A stretch of 64,000 bases of DNA, from positions 459,572 through 523,571 of the forward strand of contig CAUJNA010000491.1 of the NCBI GenBank assembly GCA_963377175.1, in the 5' to 3' direction. The translations under genes were made by a program, and so were the position numbers. Under the pieces are notes generated by a model. The model saw only the letters and a program-made list of their open reading frames with translations. It made no database searches and was not told where the DNA came from. Positions 53,502 through 64,000 of this stretch are shown here, one piece after another. The DNA is from Effrenium voratum. Its lineage: Eukaryota > Sar > Dinophyceae > Suessiales > Symbiodiniaceae. Each line of letters begins with the position of its first letter. Within the stretch, counting starts at the first letter, position 1.

Positions 53502-53915
53502 CCTCTTATGAGGAGAATAGGACAACAAGGATGTTTTTTCCTGCCGACGGAATTATTTTCTGCTGCCAGGACCATAGTTGTGCGGGAGAGCAAAGTCGCT
53601 ACCAGTTGCTCGGCCTGGAAACGCAGACCTGGACGCAGACCTTGACATAGTTAAGTTTGAGAGGAATACGATTTGTGCCAAACGGGCAGGAGGTTCGGGA
53701 TGCCCCTGGAATCATTTCCTAGACTCGTGTCAATCAACACCATGCACATGTCAGACAGCGTGCGATCGTCCTGGTCCTGAATCTGATGAGTTCCCCAAGT
53801 ACTCTTGGCACACGGCGTGTCCGCCTTCCTGCTGGGAGGATTTCAGCGCAAGTGAAGCTATGCTGCACAGCCAACTTCAAGTCTAATGTTGCAGTCTAAA
53901 ACAGTTGAAAGTTTG

Positions 53916-54042
53916 TCATGTGGCCATGGGTCAAAATCCCGTATCACCAGTAAACATCCCAATCCCTACTAAAATAAAGCCAAAAAATGGGTGGCGCACC
54001 TACCCCAAAATGGTACCATTGGTTTTGTACCACCGCCATGTG
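53916..54042 (-). mobile_element. Family A element
   Basis: Reverse copy with ATGT on both sides. Confidence 0.85.
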
Positions 54043-54679
54043 AGTAAATGTACGCAATATATAGGCCTATACGTGATGTGCACAGGTGACCCTTGACCCA
54101 CCATGTATTGCACCCCTGCTGATGGTGCAATTGTTGACACCGAGTTCGCGTTGAGCAAGGATGTTCCTGGTTTGAGAATCGATCACTTATACCGAAATTG
54201 ATGAGATTGTAGCATTTTTTGGGCCATCAGCCATTTCTTGGGAGATGTTGCAAGGGGACTTTACTTGGCCCATACCCAGAGAAATCACATATCTGGTCGG
54301 CGGCCCTGTTCTTGTAATGTGTGTGGAACCCTTTTTCTTTGCAGAATCCGCTGCTCGGTTGGTGCAACAAATCCGCTTGCAAAGGTCCGATCGTTGGAGC
54401 CAGACCTATGGCCACGAGAGCAGAACGGCATCTTGTCGTTAGCTTCAAGCCATTGGCATGTCTTTGTTTGCCAACAACTTTGCTTGTACGGTAGTACGAT
54501 TGACAGGGGTCCATGTCTACTGATGTCTTTTCCACGCTGCTTGGGTCAAATTGGCTCGCAGGACACTTGCAGGTGATAATGTTGACCCTCTGGCTAGCAA
54601 TGCACAAGTTGCACCAAGATGTTCAAAATCCATCTTGTCACCAGCCATGCATTTTGAGACTGGGCCGCAAAAATGTATA

Positions 54680-54945
54680 TACCCTGGTTGCAATGGACAA
54701 GCTGTGGGCTCAGGATGAAACTGGAACGCCACCACCGCCACCGCCAGAGGAAGAGGCGGCAGAGCTTGCGCTTGGGACGGTTTTGGGGATTTGCTGTCTC
54801 CCAGCGGACATGAACCAACATGGATGGAAGCCAGTTTGTGAGTCGATTTTGTTTTTGCTGTTAGGGCCCACCGCCTCCTGGGACGGTGGACGTGTACACG
54901 GAAGAAGACTGTCCCCTGGCTGCCAATTTTGGCAAGCCGCGTGAA
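54680..54945 (+). CDS. Unidentified exon with poly-Pro
   Basis: Reads MDKLWAQDETGTPPPPPPEE then ELALGTVLGICCLPADMNQH, open to TGA at 54942. Ends near a family E element. Confidence 0.4.
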
Positions 54946-54977
54946 CAAAGCCTTTTGTGCTTGCACGTGTGCTTGCA

Positions 54978-55093
54978 CAGGGCTCCTTAAAAGATACATT
55001 TTGCCCATTTGACACATGTTGCTTTTTCCACCAAAATAAAGGGACACCACCGTTTACAAGGCAATGTTCAGGTGTATAATGCAAGGATCCCTG
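54978..55093 (+). mobile_element. Family E element
   Basis: Perfect 5-bp duplication TTGCA at 54973-54977 and 55094-55098. Confidence 0.85.
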
Positions 55094-55095
55094 TT

Positions 55096-55215
55096 GCACT
55101 TGTGTGCTTCGTGCCGAGTTCGGAATCCTCAAAATGCGCCCTTCCGGTGCATTTGCGGCTTCAGCGCCTTCTCGCAGCTTCTCTATGAGGCAGATGCTTC
55201 AACTCGAGAACGTGT
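55096..55215 (+). CDS. Exon with CxxC...CxC motif
   Basis: Reads HLCASCRVRNPQNAPFRCIC then GFSAFSQLLYEADAST, possibly a small zinc ribbon. Directly follows a family E element. Confidence 0.45.
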
Positions 55216-55271
55216 GCGAGAGAGGGAGAGGGAGAGACCAATGGCATGTTAGTTTGCACGTGCAGTGAAAA

Positions 55272-55316
55272 GAGAAATGGCTGTGGGTGAAAACCAATGG
55301 TACCATTTTGGGGTAG
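55272..55316 (+). mobile_element. Family A element cut by a GA repeat
   Basis: Left 43 bases (GGCTGTGGGTGAAAACCAAT...) then GAGAGAGCGAGAGC up to 55372. Confidence 0.75.
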
Positions 55317-55930
55317 AGAGAGAGCGAGAGCGAGAGCGAGAGATGGAGGGGGAGAGAGCGGGAGAGAGCGAGCGAGTTAGTTTTTCGCCTTTGCCCGCAG
55401 AGCTGCGCCAACAGCAAACGTTTGCATGCGCAGTAAGAGAAATTGTGAACGCAAACGTGTGCCCGAGGCACTCGCGAAATTAGGCCATGTCAAAGAAACA
55501 CGAAGGCACGACCTACGTTTTTTTGGGCTGCTGCAAGCAGTTTTGGTTGGGTCTCCAGACCCGAAAAACATACGACGCCCTGTGTTGGATCATTGTTATT
55601 GTTAACTCCATTGTACGGGCTCAATTCCAACTGACGCTGCGGCAAGGAGGAAAGGAACAAGAGCTGGTGAATTGCGCATGTGTCAAGGGTTGCTCCTTGT
55701 GCCTCCGAAGAACAAACACACCACCAAGCCACATGTTGCCACAACGAGGGCCCAAATCTTTGAGACATGTTGACACCTAATATGTTCCTACCATCGTCGG
55801 CTCGCTGAATGGAAACCCAAGACGAGAGCTCCTAAAATCGGACCCCCCAACGTCCTCATCGCCTACAATTGGCCGCTGCCTGAAGCACGAGTGAGATGGC
55901 GTGTTTCCTTTTGGGCGTTTTTGTACAGGA

Positions 55931-56065
55931 CATACGGTGAATGGATGAAATCCATTTCGCACCACTTTGAAATTATGGGAAACCATTGTTCGTTGGCATT
56001 TACAGTGGAATGATCATTCCTTGGTTTCTGAGGTGGTGCGAAATGGATTTCGTCCATCCACAGTA
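55931..56065. mobile_element. Long inverted-repeat element, single copy
   Basis: Arms of about 45 bp: TGAATGGATGAAATCCATTT left and AAATGGATTTCGTCCATCCA right, with GCACCACTTTGAAA/TGAGGTGGTGC inside. Confidence 0.65.
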
Positions 56066-56069
56066 AGGG

Positions 56070-57210
56070 GCCCTAGATTCAACGCCCAAAGGGAGTTTGG
56101 GATGCGTCCCGCCCAGCGCTGCGCGCATAGGAAAGCCGCTTGCAGGCAACAGCCAGGCCATGTTAAAGGCTCCGCGTTCGAAAAACCAGGCGCAGGCAGC
56201 GGAAATGCCAGCTGGAGATGTTGCAAGTCATGCGCAACAACAGCTCTCACCCAAAAACGCAGCCAATCTCAAGCACACTCGGCGCCAGATCATAGAGCAG
56301 GAAAAAGTGCAACAACGACAGCAAACCACACGACACTTAAGAAATACAACAGCTCTTAAACCAACTGCAATATCAACACTTTTGAGCGTTGTTTGTCGGC
56401 CCAAATTGAGCACAAGCTGCACAAGCCCTTTTGTGGTGAGCAGATAGGGGGGTCAATTTCAGATCGAGTTTGTTTTGCGACGCTTCGCATCACTCAAATT
56501 GATCTCATCACCTTCGCCGCAAGGGCCTCGCTGGATTAGCACAGAGTTGCGGTGTCATGAACTCGATACTCGATGTCGCAGCTGACACTCTTTGTCAGGA
56601 CCATGAGTGCCACTTTGTTGCTTGGTTGCATTGCGGCACAGAGAGCGACGTGGATGCAGCTTGGCTGTTTTGCGTATAGGGCCATCTTATGTTTGTATAT
56701 ATATATGGCTGTATATACATATGTATATATATATGCGATACACACATATGTTGAGGCACAGGATGACACATTGCACGCATATTCACGCGCCCAAGCATTC
56801 CCGATGCAGTCCGGCTCCGGGACACTCCAAGGTCATGCGGGAGGCCGTGAAGTCCTCGGTGCGCGCCAGCTCCGTGTCCCGCCTCAAGGAGTGACTTGAG
56901 CGGAGCTCGAGGGGCGAGCTGCCGCGAGAGGCCGCGAGAAAACGAGAGAAAACCGAAAACGACTTGGCCATGGCTCGGCGCACCGGCCTGCGCAACAGAA
57001 AACGACTTACGGCAAAGGCGGCAAAGCAAGCAGCGCAAATGTGGAGGACGCCGGGCTTCACCTGGAGCGTTTGCATGCACCCAACAAAGAGGCTGGAGAT
57101 TGAGCGTTGTGCCATTCAAGTCACTAAGTGAAGGCAGGCGTGTGACCTGTTGACCTCAAGAACAGACCTGCTTTCGATGAGGGGCGGGACTGGTCCCAGT
57201 GCAGTTCCTC
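56070..57210. other. No supportable gene
   Basis: Includes an AT-rich TATATA run at 56695-56740; frames on both strands are open but motif-free. Confidence 0.35.
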
Positions 57211-57212
57211 AC

Positions 57213-57262
57213 ATTATGGCTGTGGGTCAAAAGAATGTACCCAACATGGCCTGTGGGTAAAT
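57213..57262 (-). mobile_element. Family C fragment
   Basis: GGCTGTGGGTCAAAA left end, then only part of the core. Confidence 0.5.
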
Positions 57263-57339
57263 GGAAGAAAAGACCAACACCTGCGTAACCCCTGCTCTTT
57301 TCCAGGGAAAATCGATCACACACCCCTGCCCATGGTCAG

Positions 57340-57712
57340 GTGCCGCAGACGGTGGTGGTCAAGTCCCAGGAGACTGGCAAGGCGGGAGAAAGCATGGCAT
57401 GTTGCTTCAAACAGCCAAACTCTTGTTCGCTTTTCCAGGCTTGGCTTGGCAAGAGCTTTGGTCAGGTCATTTTTGGCCCACGGCCAGTGGAGAAAGACAG
57501 CAACATTGCGAAGTTGCAGGAGAAAATCCTGGAGGCCGGCACAAGCCATGTGCCAGGGCACAAGTCCAGTCCTAAGTGTCAATCAGCTTCCATCGCTTCC
57601 ATCGGCGTGTTCAAGTCGACTGTTTCAGCCTTTCTGTGGCCTTTGCAGATGCGAAAGCAGCCGTGGGCCAGCATGCGCTTCTTCTACGAGGCGCGTTTGG
57701 TCCTTGAGGTGG
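57340..57712 (+). CDS. Unidentified protein segment
   Basis: One frame is open for 450 bases (57340-57789): KSFGQVIFGPRPVEKDSNIA, KLQEKILEAGTSHVPGHKSS, then KQPWASMRFFYEARLVLEV. Codon-like throughout; no family recognised. A TTTTCCAG acceptor lies at 57304. Confidence 0.5.
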
Positions 57713-57723
57713 GAGGCACTCAG

Positions 57724-57840
57724 AAGTGCTGCAGGAGAGGGAGCTGGACTCAGAGACCAAGCTGCAGAGCCTGCTGGAAACTTCGCTGACGCTGATGGCC
57801 ACCTGGTGCAGAGCTGGTTGGGAGAAAGTTCCAGGCATCC
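57724..57840 (+). CDS. Unidentified helical exon
   Basis: From CACTCAG it reads VLQERELDSETKLQSLLETS and LTLMATWCRAGWE. Confidence 0.5.
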
Positions 57841-57849
57841 AATGGACCA

Positions 57850-57852
57850 TCC

Positions 57853-57886
<34 letters not shown>

Positions 57887-58084
57887 CATGATGATGATGA
57901 GGTATGCCCTGGTGAGGAGAAGTCGGTTGCCTTGGTAACCCTCAGTGGGGCAAACAAAAAGCTTGCCATGCGCACTCGCCGTGAAAGCCATCGGAACTCG
58001 TCAAGTGTGAAGCACGAGAGCAAAGTGCTGCGAAGGCCGGGACCTCTGCAAACCAACAGAACTATGTGCCAACCAACATGTTGA
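57850..58084 (+). CDS. Acidic-run segment
   Basis: A GAT repeat (57848-57902) gives a poly-Asp run, then EEKSVALVTLSGANKKLAMR and RTRRESHRNSSSVKHES up to a stop at 58082-58084. The repeat could equally be non-coding. Confidence 0.35.
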
Positions 58085-58189
58085 TAAATGGCCATGGGTC
58101 AAAACCCCGTACCCCCAGTGAACATCCCAATCCCCAGTGCACCTATCCCAAAATGGGATCCCATTGGTTTTGAGCCACAGCCAAGTGAA
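58084..58189 (-). mobile_element. Family A element, internally shortened
   Basis: Reverse copy; flanks AAAT and AAGT. Confidence 0.8.
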
Positions 58190-58250
58190 TCGTGAATGGG
58201 GTTCGTGGTGACCATTTGCTGGAACGGCCAGCAGAGCGCTTTCTATCTCT

Positions 58251-58275
58251 GGGGATAGATCATTGCAATTATTGA

Positions 58276-58317
<42 letters not shown>

Positions 58318-58324
58318 TGCTGAT

Positions 58325-58371
<47 letters not shown>

Positions 58372-58450
58372 GTGATCCGGTGAATAATTCGGACTGACGC
58401 AGTGCTCAGCTTCTGGACGTTGCGTTGGAAAGCTTCATGAACCTTATCAC

Positions 58451-58508
<58 letters not shown>
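58251..58508 (+). rRNA. 18S rRNA, 3' end only
   Basis: Starts GGGGATAGATCATTGCAATT and contains the universal GTACACACCGCCCGTCGCTC, then AAGTCGTAACAAGGTTTCCG and the terminal GGTGAACCTGCGGAAGGATC-ATT. The 5' 1.5 kb is absent, with unrelated sequence abutting at about 58250, so this is a dispersed fragment and not a working gene. Confidence 0.95.
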
Positions 58509-58700
58509 CGCACTGACCAACCAACGCTACGTGAACAACTAACTGTGAGTGACTGTCAACGAACTGCTTCGCGGGGCTGGGCGCCCTGTGCCTGGAACCA
58601 ATGCCACTGATTGGTCCAGGCGGATGCATCCGCCTGGGCTTCTGCGGGCAATGCTCTAGCTTCAGGGCTCTGATATGGCTCGAAAATGAACCATTTGCTG
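58509..58700 (+). other. ITS1 fragment
   Basis: Continues directly from the 18S end (CGCACTGACCAACCAACGC). No 5.8S sequence follows before the family H copy at 58919, so the unit is broken on both sides. Confidence 0.7.
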
Positions 58701-58918
58701 CCGCCCGGTGTAGTCTTCTTCCGGTCACTGGAGAAACATGTTCTGCCGGCTCCCGCGGGCTAGCGCCTCAGCCTGACTCGCCCAGCATGTATTCGCACAG
58801 CGGCCACCACGTCGTGCGCAAAACAAGTCCACGCCTCTGGCTTTGTGCCAGCTACGTCCATGGCGCGACTTCTGCCGGCACCCAATCGAGATGTTCGGCT
58901 TTCAAGGTCCTGCACATA

Positions 58919-59010
58919 GGTGTCCTTTTTGGTTGATTTGGTTGCCCTGGTTTACCTTGTGGTTCAATCAACTACCAGGGCCATCTATTTTCCCAAAACG
59001 GACACCTATG
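58919..59010 (+). repeat. Family H element
   Basis: AGGTGTCCTTTTTGG left and AAAACGGACACCT right, the most symmetrical of the three copies. Confidence 0.65.
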
Positions 59011-59265
59011 GTCCTTCGGCTCCTTTTTGCCCCAAACTCTGTCTGTTTGCCTTTCCGATAGCTGCCCAACGCGATCCAGGAGAATTCAAGGTCTCCCAAG
59101 GCGGTTCCATAGTTCCGAGCCGTTACTCGCAATTGCCCCCCCCAATGGTTGCCGTTGGGCATGAGCGAAGGCCTGCAGGGCAGATGGCATACTTAAAGAG
59201 TCAGCCTTGCATGACTACCCAGTTGCCCAGTGGTGCCCTTTTTTCCTTTTTTGGGGGGAAGGGTT

Positions 59266-59335
59266 CCCCTTTACAGTCAACCAACCCAAAAAGTAGATGC
59301 CCTTTTTTCCCGTGGCCACTCGACATCTGAGACTA
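59266..59335 (+). repeat. Family I element
   Basis: GGGTTCCCCTTTACAGTCAA...CGACATCTGAGAC, matching 1-75. Confidence 0.5.
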
Positions 59336-59339
59336 AGTT

Positions 59340-59453
59340 TGACCACGAAGGCTATAGCAACAGTTTACCGGCCCAAGGCTGACGTCAACAGCGACAGCTT
59401 AGACATCAGCGTGCACAAGAGCTACTTCAACAAGTTTCCTGACAGGGCAGCGA
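59340..59453 (+). CDS. Unidentified exon (DVNSDSLDISVHKSYFNKFP)
   Basis: Lies between a family I and a family A element; reads TTKAIATVYRPKADV before that. Good coding look, no family. Confidence 0.5.
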
Positions 59454-59576
59454 CATGGCTGTGGGTCAAAACCGATGGGATCCCATTTTTTTAGGGGAAG
59501 GTGCACCACCCATTTTTGGTCTACTTTCATGGGGATTGAGATGTTCACTGGGGTAGGAGATTTGACCCATGGCCGC
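59452..59576 (+). mobile_element. Family A introner-like element
   Basis: The right end CCCATGGCCGCAG is itself the acceptor of the next exon. Confidence 0.8.
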
Positions 59577-59626
59577 AGATTGTCATGAGCAGACTGAACC
59601 CCCTCTTCATGGGCATGTGCATCACA
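59575..59626 (+). CDS. Short exon (IVMSRLNPLFMGMC)
   Basis: Begins directly at the element's GCAG; open to TGA at 59626. Confidence 0.45.
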
Positions 59627-59718
59627 TCATGATACATTGCGCGCCAATGCACTAGTGCATGCTTTGCTTGAGTGTGCATGAATGTGTGTTTTGTCAATGC
59701 GAGCAAGCATTGTTGCAG

Positions 59719-59873
59719 GATGTCATCACTGAGATTGTCGTATCTCAACGCAAAGAGGAGGAGTTTCAGGCGAGGATTTTGCAAAGAGCTGATGTTGACA
59801 ACAGACATGGTTTTGCGCGGCTCTGCTTTGAGCATGATCTGCGCAACTGCTATGACACCGATGGACACCTGCG
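59719..59873 (+). CDS. Unidentified exon (DVITEIVVSQRKEEEFQARI)
   Basis: From TTGTTGCAG to a GTTGAG donor; continues DNRHGFARLCFEHDLRNCYD. Probably the same gene as the two preceding exons. Confidence 0.55.
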
Positions 59874-60751
59874 TTGAGTGAAGCGGCGCCAGAAGTTACA
59901 TCAAGCAATGTTTGCGTTCGCGGCACGTTTTGGTTCTGTGACAAGGACTATGTGACCACCATCCGGGAGAAGCTTCGAGTCTTGTGTGCAATGAAAGAGG
60001 GACTGAGGTTTGAAAGTATCAAGCGCCTTTCGTTTTGCATGTGCATAGATCTACCTTCCATCATTGCAGGCATCAGCCCATTGGGGGGGGATCCACGTAG
60101 AATAGTGTAGCCAACACATAGTCTTCAGTGCAACAAGCATGGCAGCTATGCAGGACTGAATTCTTAAAAAGAGATTGCAATCTCACAGAGGAATTCGAAT
60201 GACTTGACGGTAGGGCTTCTCCGGAACTTCAGCAGAGTGCAACACAAAAGGCACACTGGATTGAGTTCCACCTTGTTCATCGCCAGTTTAAACTCCCGGA
60301 TTAACAACCCCTTGGGTTGATTGATAGGTCTGATAGGGGAGGAGCCGTCCCCTTTTAGTGGGGTGTCATCACTCTTGCATGGAACACGCGCTTTTGAATA
60401 GGAGGGGTTCACTAAATCCGGCTGCGGCAGTATGATGTCCATCTTGTCCACTGCCACTTTGGGGCTGCTTGTTTGGCAAGACTGCTCCAGCGGTCAGACT
60501 TCAACGACATGCACACCCCACATCATTGGGGTCCTTGTTGTTCCCTGATTCCTTTATTTGTCAGCTGTTTGCCCATTTGTCCCTCCACTTGGGCTAAGGC
60601 TACCAGCTCGCTGTCAAAACAACTTTGACAGTCTTGCGATGATTTCTTGCCAGGGCCTTGCAATCAGTCAAAACGTGAATCGCTGTGGCTGGCATGTTTG
60701 CGCCCGCTGCTTTTAGTTTTGCCTGGCTCAGATTGTAAATTTTCGCCAAGG

Positions 60752-60826
60752 ACCTGTGTGTGGAAGATTTCGAACGAACTGCAGTTGCGTCAGAGGCGAC
60801 ATCCAGAGTGTGGCGAGCGCCTCAGG
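60752..60826 (+). CDS. Small exon (DLCVEDFERTAVASEATSRV)
   Basis: Ends WRAPQ at a GTGGGA donor; acceptor CCAAG. Confidence 0.45.
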
Positions 60827-60854
60827 TGGGAAGCTGCGCTTGAGTAGCCTAAAA

Positions 60855-60953
60855 CTGGTTCCGTTTTTTGACTACCCCAAAGTCGACTTAAGTGCAGGGG
60901 TGGTTGATTTCTCAAAAAGGGAAACCCCTGGTAGTCGAAAAACGGAACCCTGG
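60855..60953 (+). mobile_element. Family D element, shortened
   Basis: GGTTCCGTTTTTTGACTAC left and its complement right. Confidence 0.7.
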
Positions 60954-61076
60954 GCTGAAACCGTGCGGTTCGGGGCTTTAGCCATAGGTTTCAAGACAAG
61001 ACGGATTCGTATGCTGAGCATGGCGGAAGGTGCGATTTGCTGATGGCTTGGCTCAGGATCCTGCCATCGTACTAAA

Positions 61077-61170
61077 GTCCATCGAGGACAAGCCCCGGAA
61101 CATGAGCTGCGTGCCCTTCCTAAGTTGCAACTTGGCATTCAAGGGTGGTCTGGAGGCCTCTCTCCATATT
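61077..61170 (+). CDS. Small exon (SIEDKPRNMSCVPFLSCNLA)
   Basis: From ACTAAAG, open to TGA at 61169-61171. Confidence 0.45.
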
Positions 61171-61604
61171 TGTTGATCCGTTTTTGGTGCCCCCAGTTGG
61201 CACCAATAGTGGGGTTGGGCGCTCAGAGGTATCAGGACGTGGTGGTTGTTTCTTGCTTCTTCATGTTTGTCTCCATGTCCATTTGCTCTGTCAAGCAAAC
61301 AGCTGTTTGAACAAACAAGCGCCGCCGAGTGTTGTCACGCCTTCGAGGACTGGGCCAAAAGGACGACGCCATGCCGAGAACGAACGCAGCAACACAACAA
61401 ACTATTTTGCAAATAGCTGACTCGCGCGCGCTCTTCCCAACACTCTGCCACGCGAGTTGCATCAGCTATGTTTATCGCATAAACCCATCAGTGAAACAAG
61501 TTGCACGCAGTTCGTTGATGGCCTGCAAACCGTTGGTCTTTGGTGCTGCCTGTGTCCGACGGGCGCATGGTCTGTCCAGTAGCTTCCCCGGCAAATCGGG
61601 CAGG

Positions 61605-61690
61605 CCTGTCCTCAGAGGAGCACGGCCGAGTGCAGGCCTTCCTCCAGAAGGCGAAGGATGCCAGGCCGGGTTCGGTCCTCGAGGTGTTTG
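61605..61690 (+). CDS. Small exon (SSEEHGRVQAFLQKAKDARP)
   Basis: From GGGCAG, ends GSVLEVFE before TGA at 61689-61691. Confidence 0.45.
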
Positions 61691-61724
61691 AGTGAGAGAC
61701 AGGCACAGCCTGCAGCTAAGACAG

Positions 61725-61800
61725 AATACTTCCGAGTCGTGGTAGCAGAAAAATATGTCATGGTATGGAAAGCTGCTGTGAAGCGTGGTTGGTGCACCCC
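61725..61800 (+). CDS. Small exon (YFRVVVAEKYVMVWKAAVKR)
   Basis: Open on the plus strand up to a CCCTCCAG. Unidentified. Confidence 0.4.
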
Positions 61801-61808
61801 CTCCAGTC

Positions 61809-61915
61809 AGGATGTGGAAGCACGAGTCCTTTGGCCAGCACTACTTACTGGTGTGGGCAGCAGGCCACGAGCTGAGGCTCGCTCGAGGGTTTTGGCTTGG
61901 CGGATGGCTGCAGGC
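61809..61915 (+). CDS. Small exon (MWKHESFGQHYLLVWAAGHE)
   Basis: From CCTCCAG, continues LRLARGFWLGGWLQAEH to a CA repeat. Unidentified. Confidence 0.4.
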
Positions 61916-61919
61916 AGAA

Positions 61920-63210
61920 CACACACACACACACGAAAAGCCACAGCTTTTGATTTGCTGGAGACGGATTGAAAAACAAACTTTAAATGTCAAAGTGGGC
62001 AGGGCCGGTTCTTGTTTTTGTTTTGTTCCTTGAGCGCTCCTGTGCTTTGATGTGAAAATCATGACCTAGGGGGAACTGAACATGTTCCACTATTTTTTGT
62101 TACCCAGGGATTCCGCGATGCTCTGTGTTTTTGCCTTTCAGTGATAGGGCTGTATTTAACCAAGTGGCGCCTTTGAAATTTGCACTACCTGCAAGTTTCG
62201 CAATTTGTCACATATGTTGGATTCCGCATGGTTTGGTCCTCAACGCCAAACGCTCAATCAACTGCAACAGAACAGCTGTCTGCTAGGGATTAGTTCACAA
62301 CCCTCTAGTGAGGTGCACCCTCAGACATCAGGAACCCCAGGAAAGGGTGGTATCTGCAGATCCCCCCTCCCCACACACGACCCTCCAAGATCCTTAAACA
62401 CGAGCTACTTCCCTAAATTCGGTCGGGAATCCTGAACCCATCTTCACCCCAAGTTTCGGGGTTGTATGATTCCGCAAAAGTGGGTGGGTGGGGGGGGTAT
62501 GGGTGTGAGTTCCTGACCACCCCCCCCAAAAGCCCCCCTCCCTCCCTCCTTTTCCCCCTGCGCCAGAGGCGAAAATGACTCCAAGAAGGGCCGCCACCCT
62601 GGGCTTAGGTACAGCCCCAACTGCTTAGGTACAACCCCAAAATACAGGGAAGCCACCATTTACAAGGCAATGTTCAGGTGTATAATGTAAGGATCCCTGT
62701 ATAACCTGTATTCCTGAAACTCTTTGTTTGGGGTGGTGCCCAAAACTGGAGTACCCCCTATCCCCCGCCAGTGCTTAAGTAGAAGGGGAGGGCTCTGTCC
62801 TTGTTTGATTGTTTTGATTGAACAAAAAAACAGTTGCTGTGGTTTTTAGGAAGTCCATGCCTCAGTATCACTGATTTGGCGTGTGCGCTGGTCAAACAAG
62901 ACTGCTTTGTGCAAGACGTTCGGGGGAATCAATGCCTCAAAAAAGGCGCCCCCCCCCCCCTGTGTTTAGGCAATTGGGGTTGTGCTGAAGTACGGGCGTG
63001 TGCTTAAGATTTGGGCACCGCCACCTCCTTGAGTTTAAGGGTTGTAACCGTAAACCCGTAGTACTGAAAGTTAACAGTTCTGCAGAGGGGCTCGTTTTAG
63101 GCTCGCGGCCTGTTTGGCCGCCATCCTCGAGGAACAAAAAACATTGTAAAGCAGAATAAGGGAACAAGGTGTCCACCTGTAAAAAAAGCCTGACATGTAA
63201 TTGGTTGGGG
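61920..63210. other. No supportable gene; G/C homopolymer tracts
   Basis: Contains C and G runs at 62480-62560 and 62948-62962; no convincing coding sequence. Confidence 0.4.
62644..62700 (+). mobile_element. Family E fragment, right half
   Basis: ACCATTTACAAGGCAATGTT through AAGGATCCCTG; left half missing. Confidence 0.7.
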
Positions 63211-63218
63211 TGGGTGTT

Positions 63219-63390
63219 GTTGTCTTATGCTTGGTGAGGCGCACCTTTGACAAGCCGATAGACTCGGCACTGCAGTCTTGCAGGTTGCTTGCTCCAGCTT
63301 TGCGCCTTGACAGGTTCTCCATTATCAGCGAGGACTCAGAATCCTCCAGGAACTTTGTGAGCACCATGAAGCCGCGCGCTTTTTAAGATG
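63219..63390 (-). CDS. Unidentified minus-strand exon
   Basis: Reads FMVLTKFLEDSESSLIMENL and SRRKAGASNLQDCSAESIGL on the minus strand. Confidence 0.45.
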
Positions 63391-63479
63391 TCCATGGCGC
63401 GAAACATATTTTTTCAAATTGGATCGAGATGGAGGGCGCCATGGTCGCATGGTTGGGAGGATTTGAGCGCTTCACCTCG

Positions 63480-63650
63480 TCAGCCTTCGTTTTGGCCAAC
63501 AGACCCTGTTTCCAAGTCTGGCATGGCAGGCTATTGCCGCTGCAATGTGCTTGCTGTAGGAAACTGTTTCATGACATTCCTGAGCAATGAGCAATGCTTC
63601 CCGCAGCTCAGCGGAAGTACTTGGCAAGGAAGATGGGGCGTGCCGCTGGC
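63480..63650 (-). CDS. Unidentified minus-strand exon
   Basis: Reads SAELREALLIAQECHETVSY and SKHIAAAIACHARLG. Probably the upstream neighbour of the exon at 63219. The plus strand is partly open too. Confidence 0.35.
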
Positions 63651-64000
63651 ATAGGCAGATAACTGCTTGACATTGTGGTTCCACAGTTGCGACAAATGCT
63701 TCTGGACAATTTGATGATATGTTTAATTTCTATGCTGCTTTGTAATATTAATGGGTGCAAATTGTTATCATATATTTTGTTTTGCACTTAAAACTAATGA
63801 ACGTGAATTGTCTTCCCTATGCTGGCGAGACACTCCTGTGCATGGCTATCCGCCAACGTGCCGAGCTCAGCTCCGTGTTTGGAACGCAGCTCGTTTGCCG
63901 TGCTCAGCCCTGAGAGCCCTGCGCCGTCAGCTGGCTGTCGGCTCCTCATTTTGAAGGAAGGATCCTGGCAGAACATGCCAAATGAGACCTGTCATCTGCC

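Overview
The window looks like nuclear DNA of a dinoflagellate, probably of the Suessiales type. Four things suggest this. The only ribosomal sequence is a eukaryotic 18S 3' end running into ITS1. Most coding sequence is in short exons separated by introns of 70-200 bp, and GC-AG splice sites are at least as common as GT-AG. Many of those introns consist almost entirely of one copy of a short terminal-inverted-repeat element (introner-like). The one intronless gene has a match to the 3' end of the dinoflagellate spliced leader just upstream of its start codon. The species cannot be fixed from what is visible.

Layout. 0.5-3.7 kb holds exons of a kinesin motor of the kinesin-9 (KIF6-like) type, from the first beta strand through the P-loop to the DLL motif. 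Further motor pieces follow in correct N-to-C order on the same strand: switch II at 32.36 kb, the LGGN segment at 33.95 kb, the last motor helix at 43.2 kb and the start of the coiled coil at 43.7-44.0 kb. The junctions that can be tested keep phase, so this is most simply one gene of at least 43 kb with introns of about 28 and 9 kb. Inside those introns sit other genes: many unidentified exons (4.8-15 kb and 20-29 kb), minus-strand exons (15.2-16.65 kb), an intronless secreted haem peroxidase (30.2-31.6 kb), exons resembling a sulfotransferase (37.1-38.45 kb) and an exon with a protein-kinase-like glycine loop (39.5-39.7 kb). Right of 44 kb are more unidentified exons, a cyclin (49.6-50.3 kb), an 18S-ITS1 fragment without 5.8S (58.25-58.7 kb) and minus-strand exons near the end.

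The rest is repeat. At least nine families of short elements are present in some 55 copies. Families A, B and C share termini (GGCYRTGGGTC and its complement) and are mostly flanked by 4-bp duplications of the form A-N-N-T; family E has 5-bp and family D about 7-bp duplications. There are also minisatellites (14-bp at 34.9 kb, 15-bp at 51.1 kb, about 45-bp at 44.5 kb, 10-bp at 40.7 kb), very long GT/GC microsatellites at 17.5 and 22.9 kb, and two clusters of a CGCGAAAG motif.

Because genes are split this finely, exon boundaries are inferred by eye from reading frame, phase and splice dinucleotides. No transcript evidence or database search was available.
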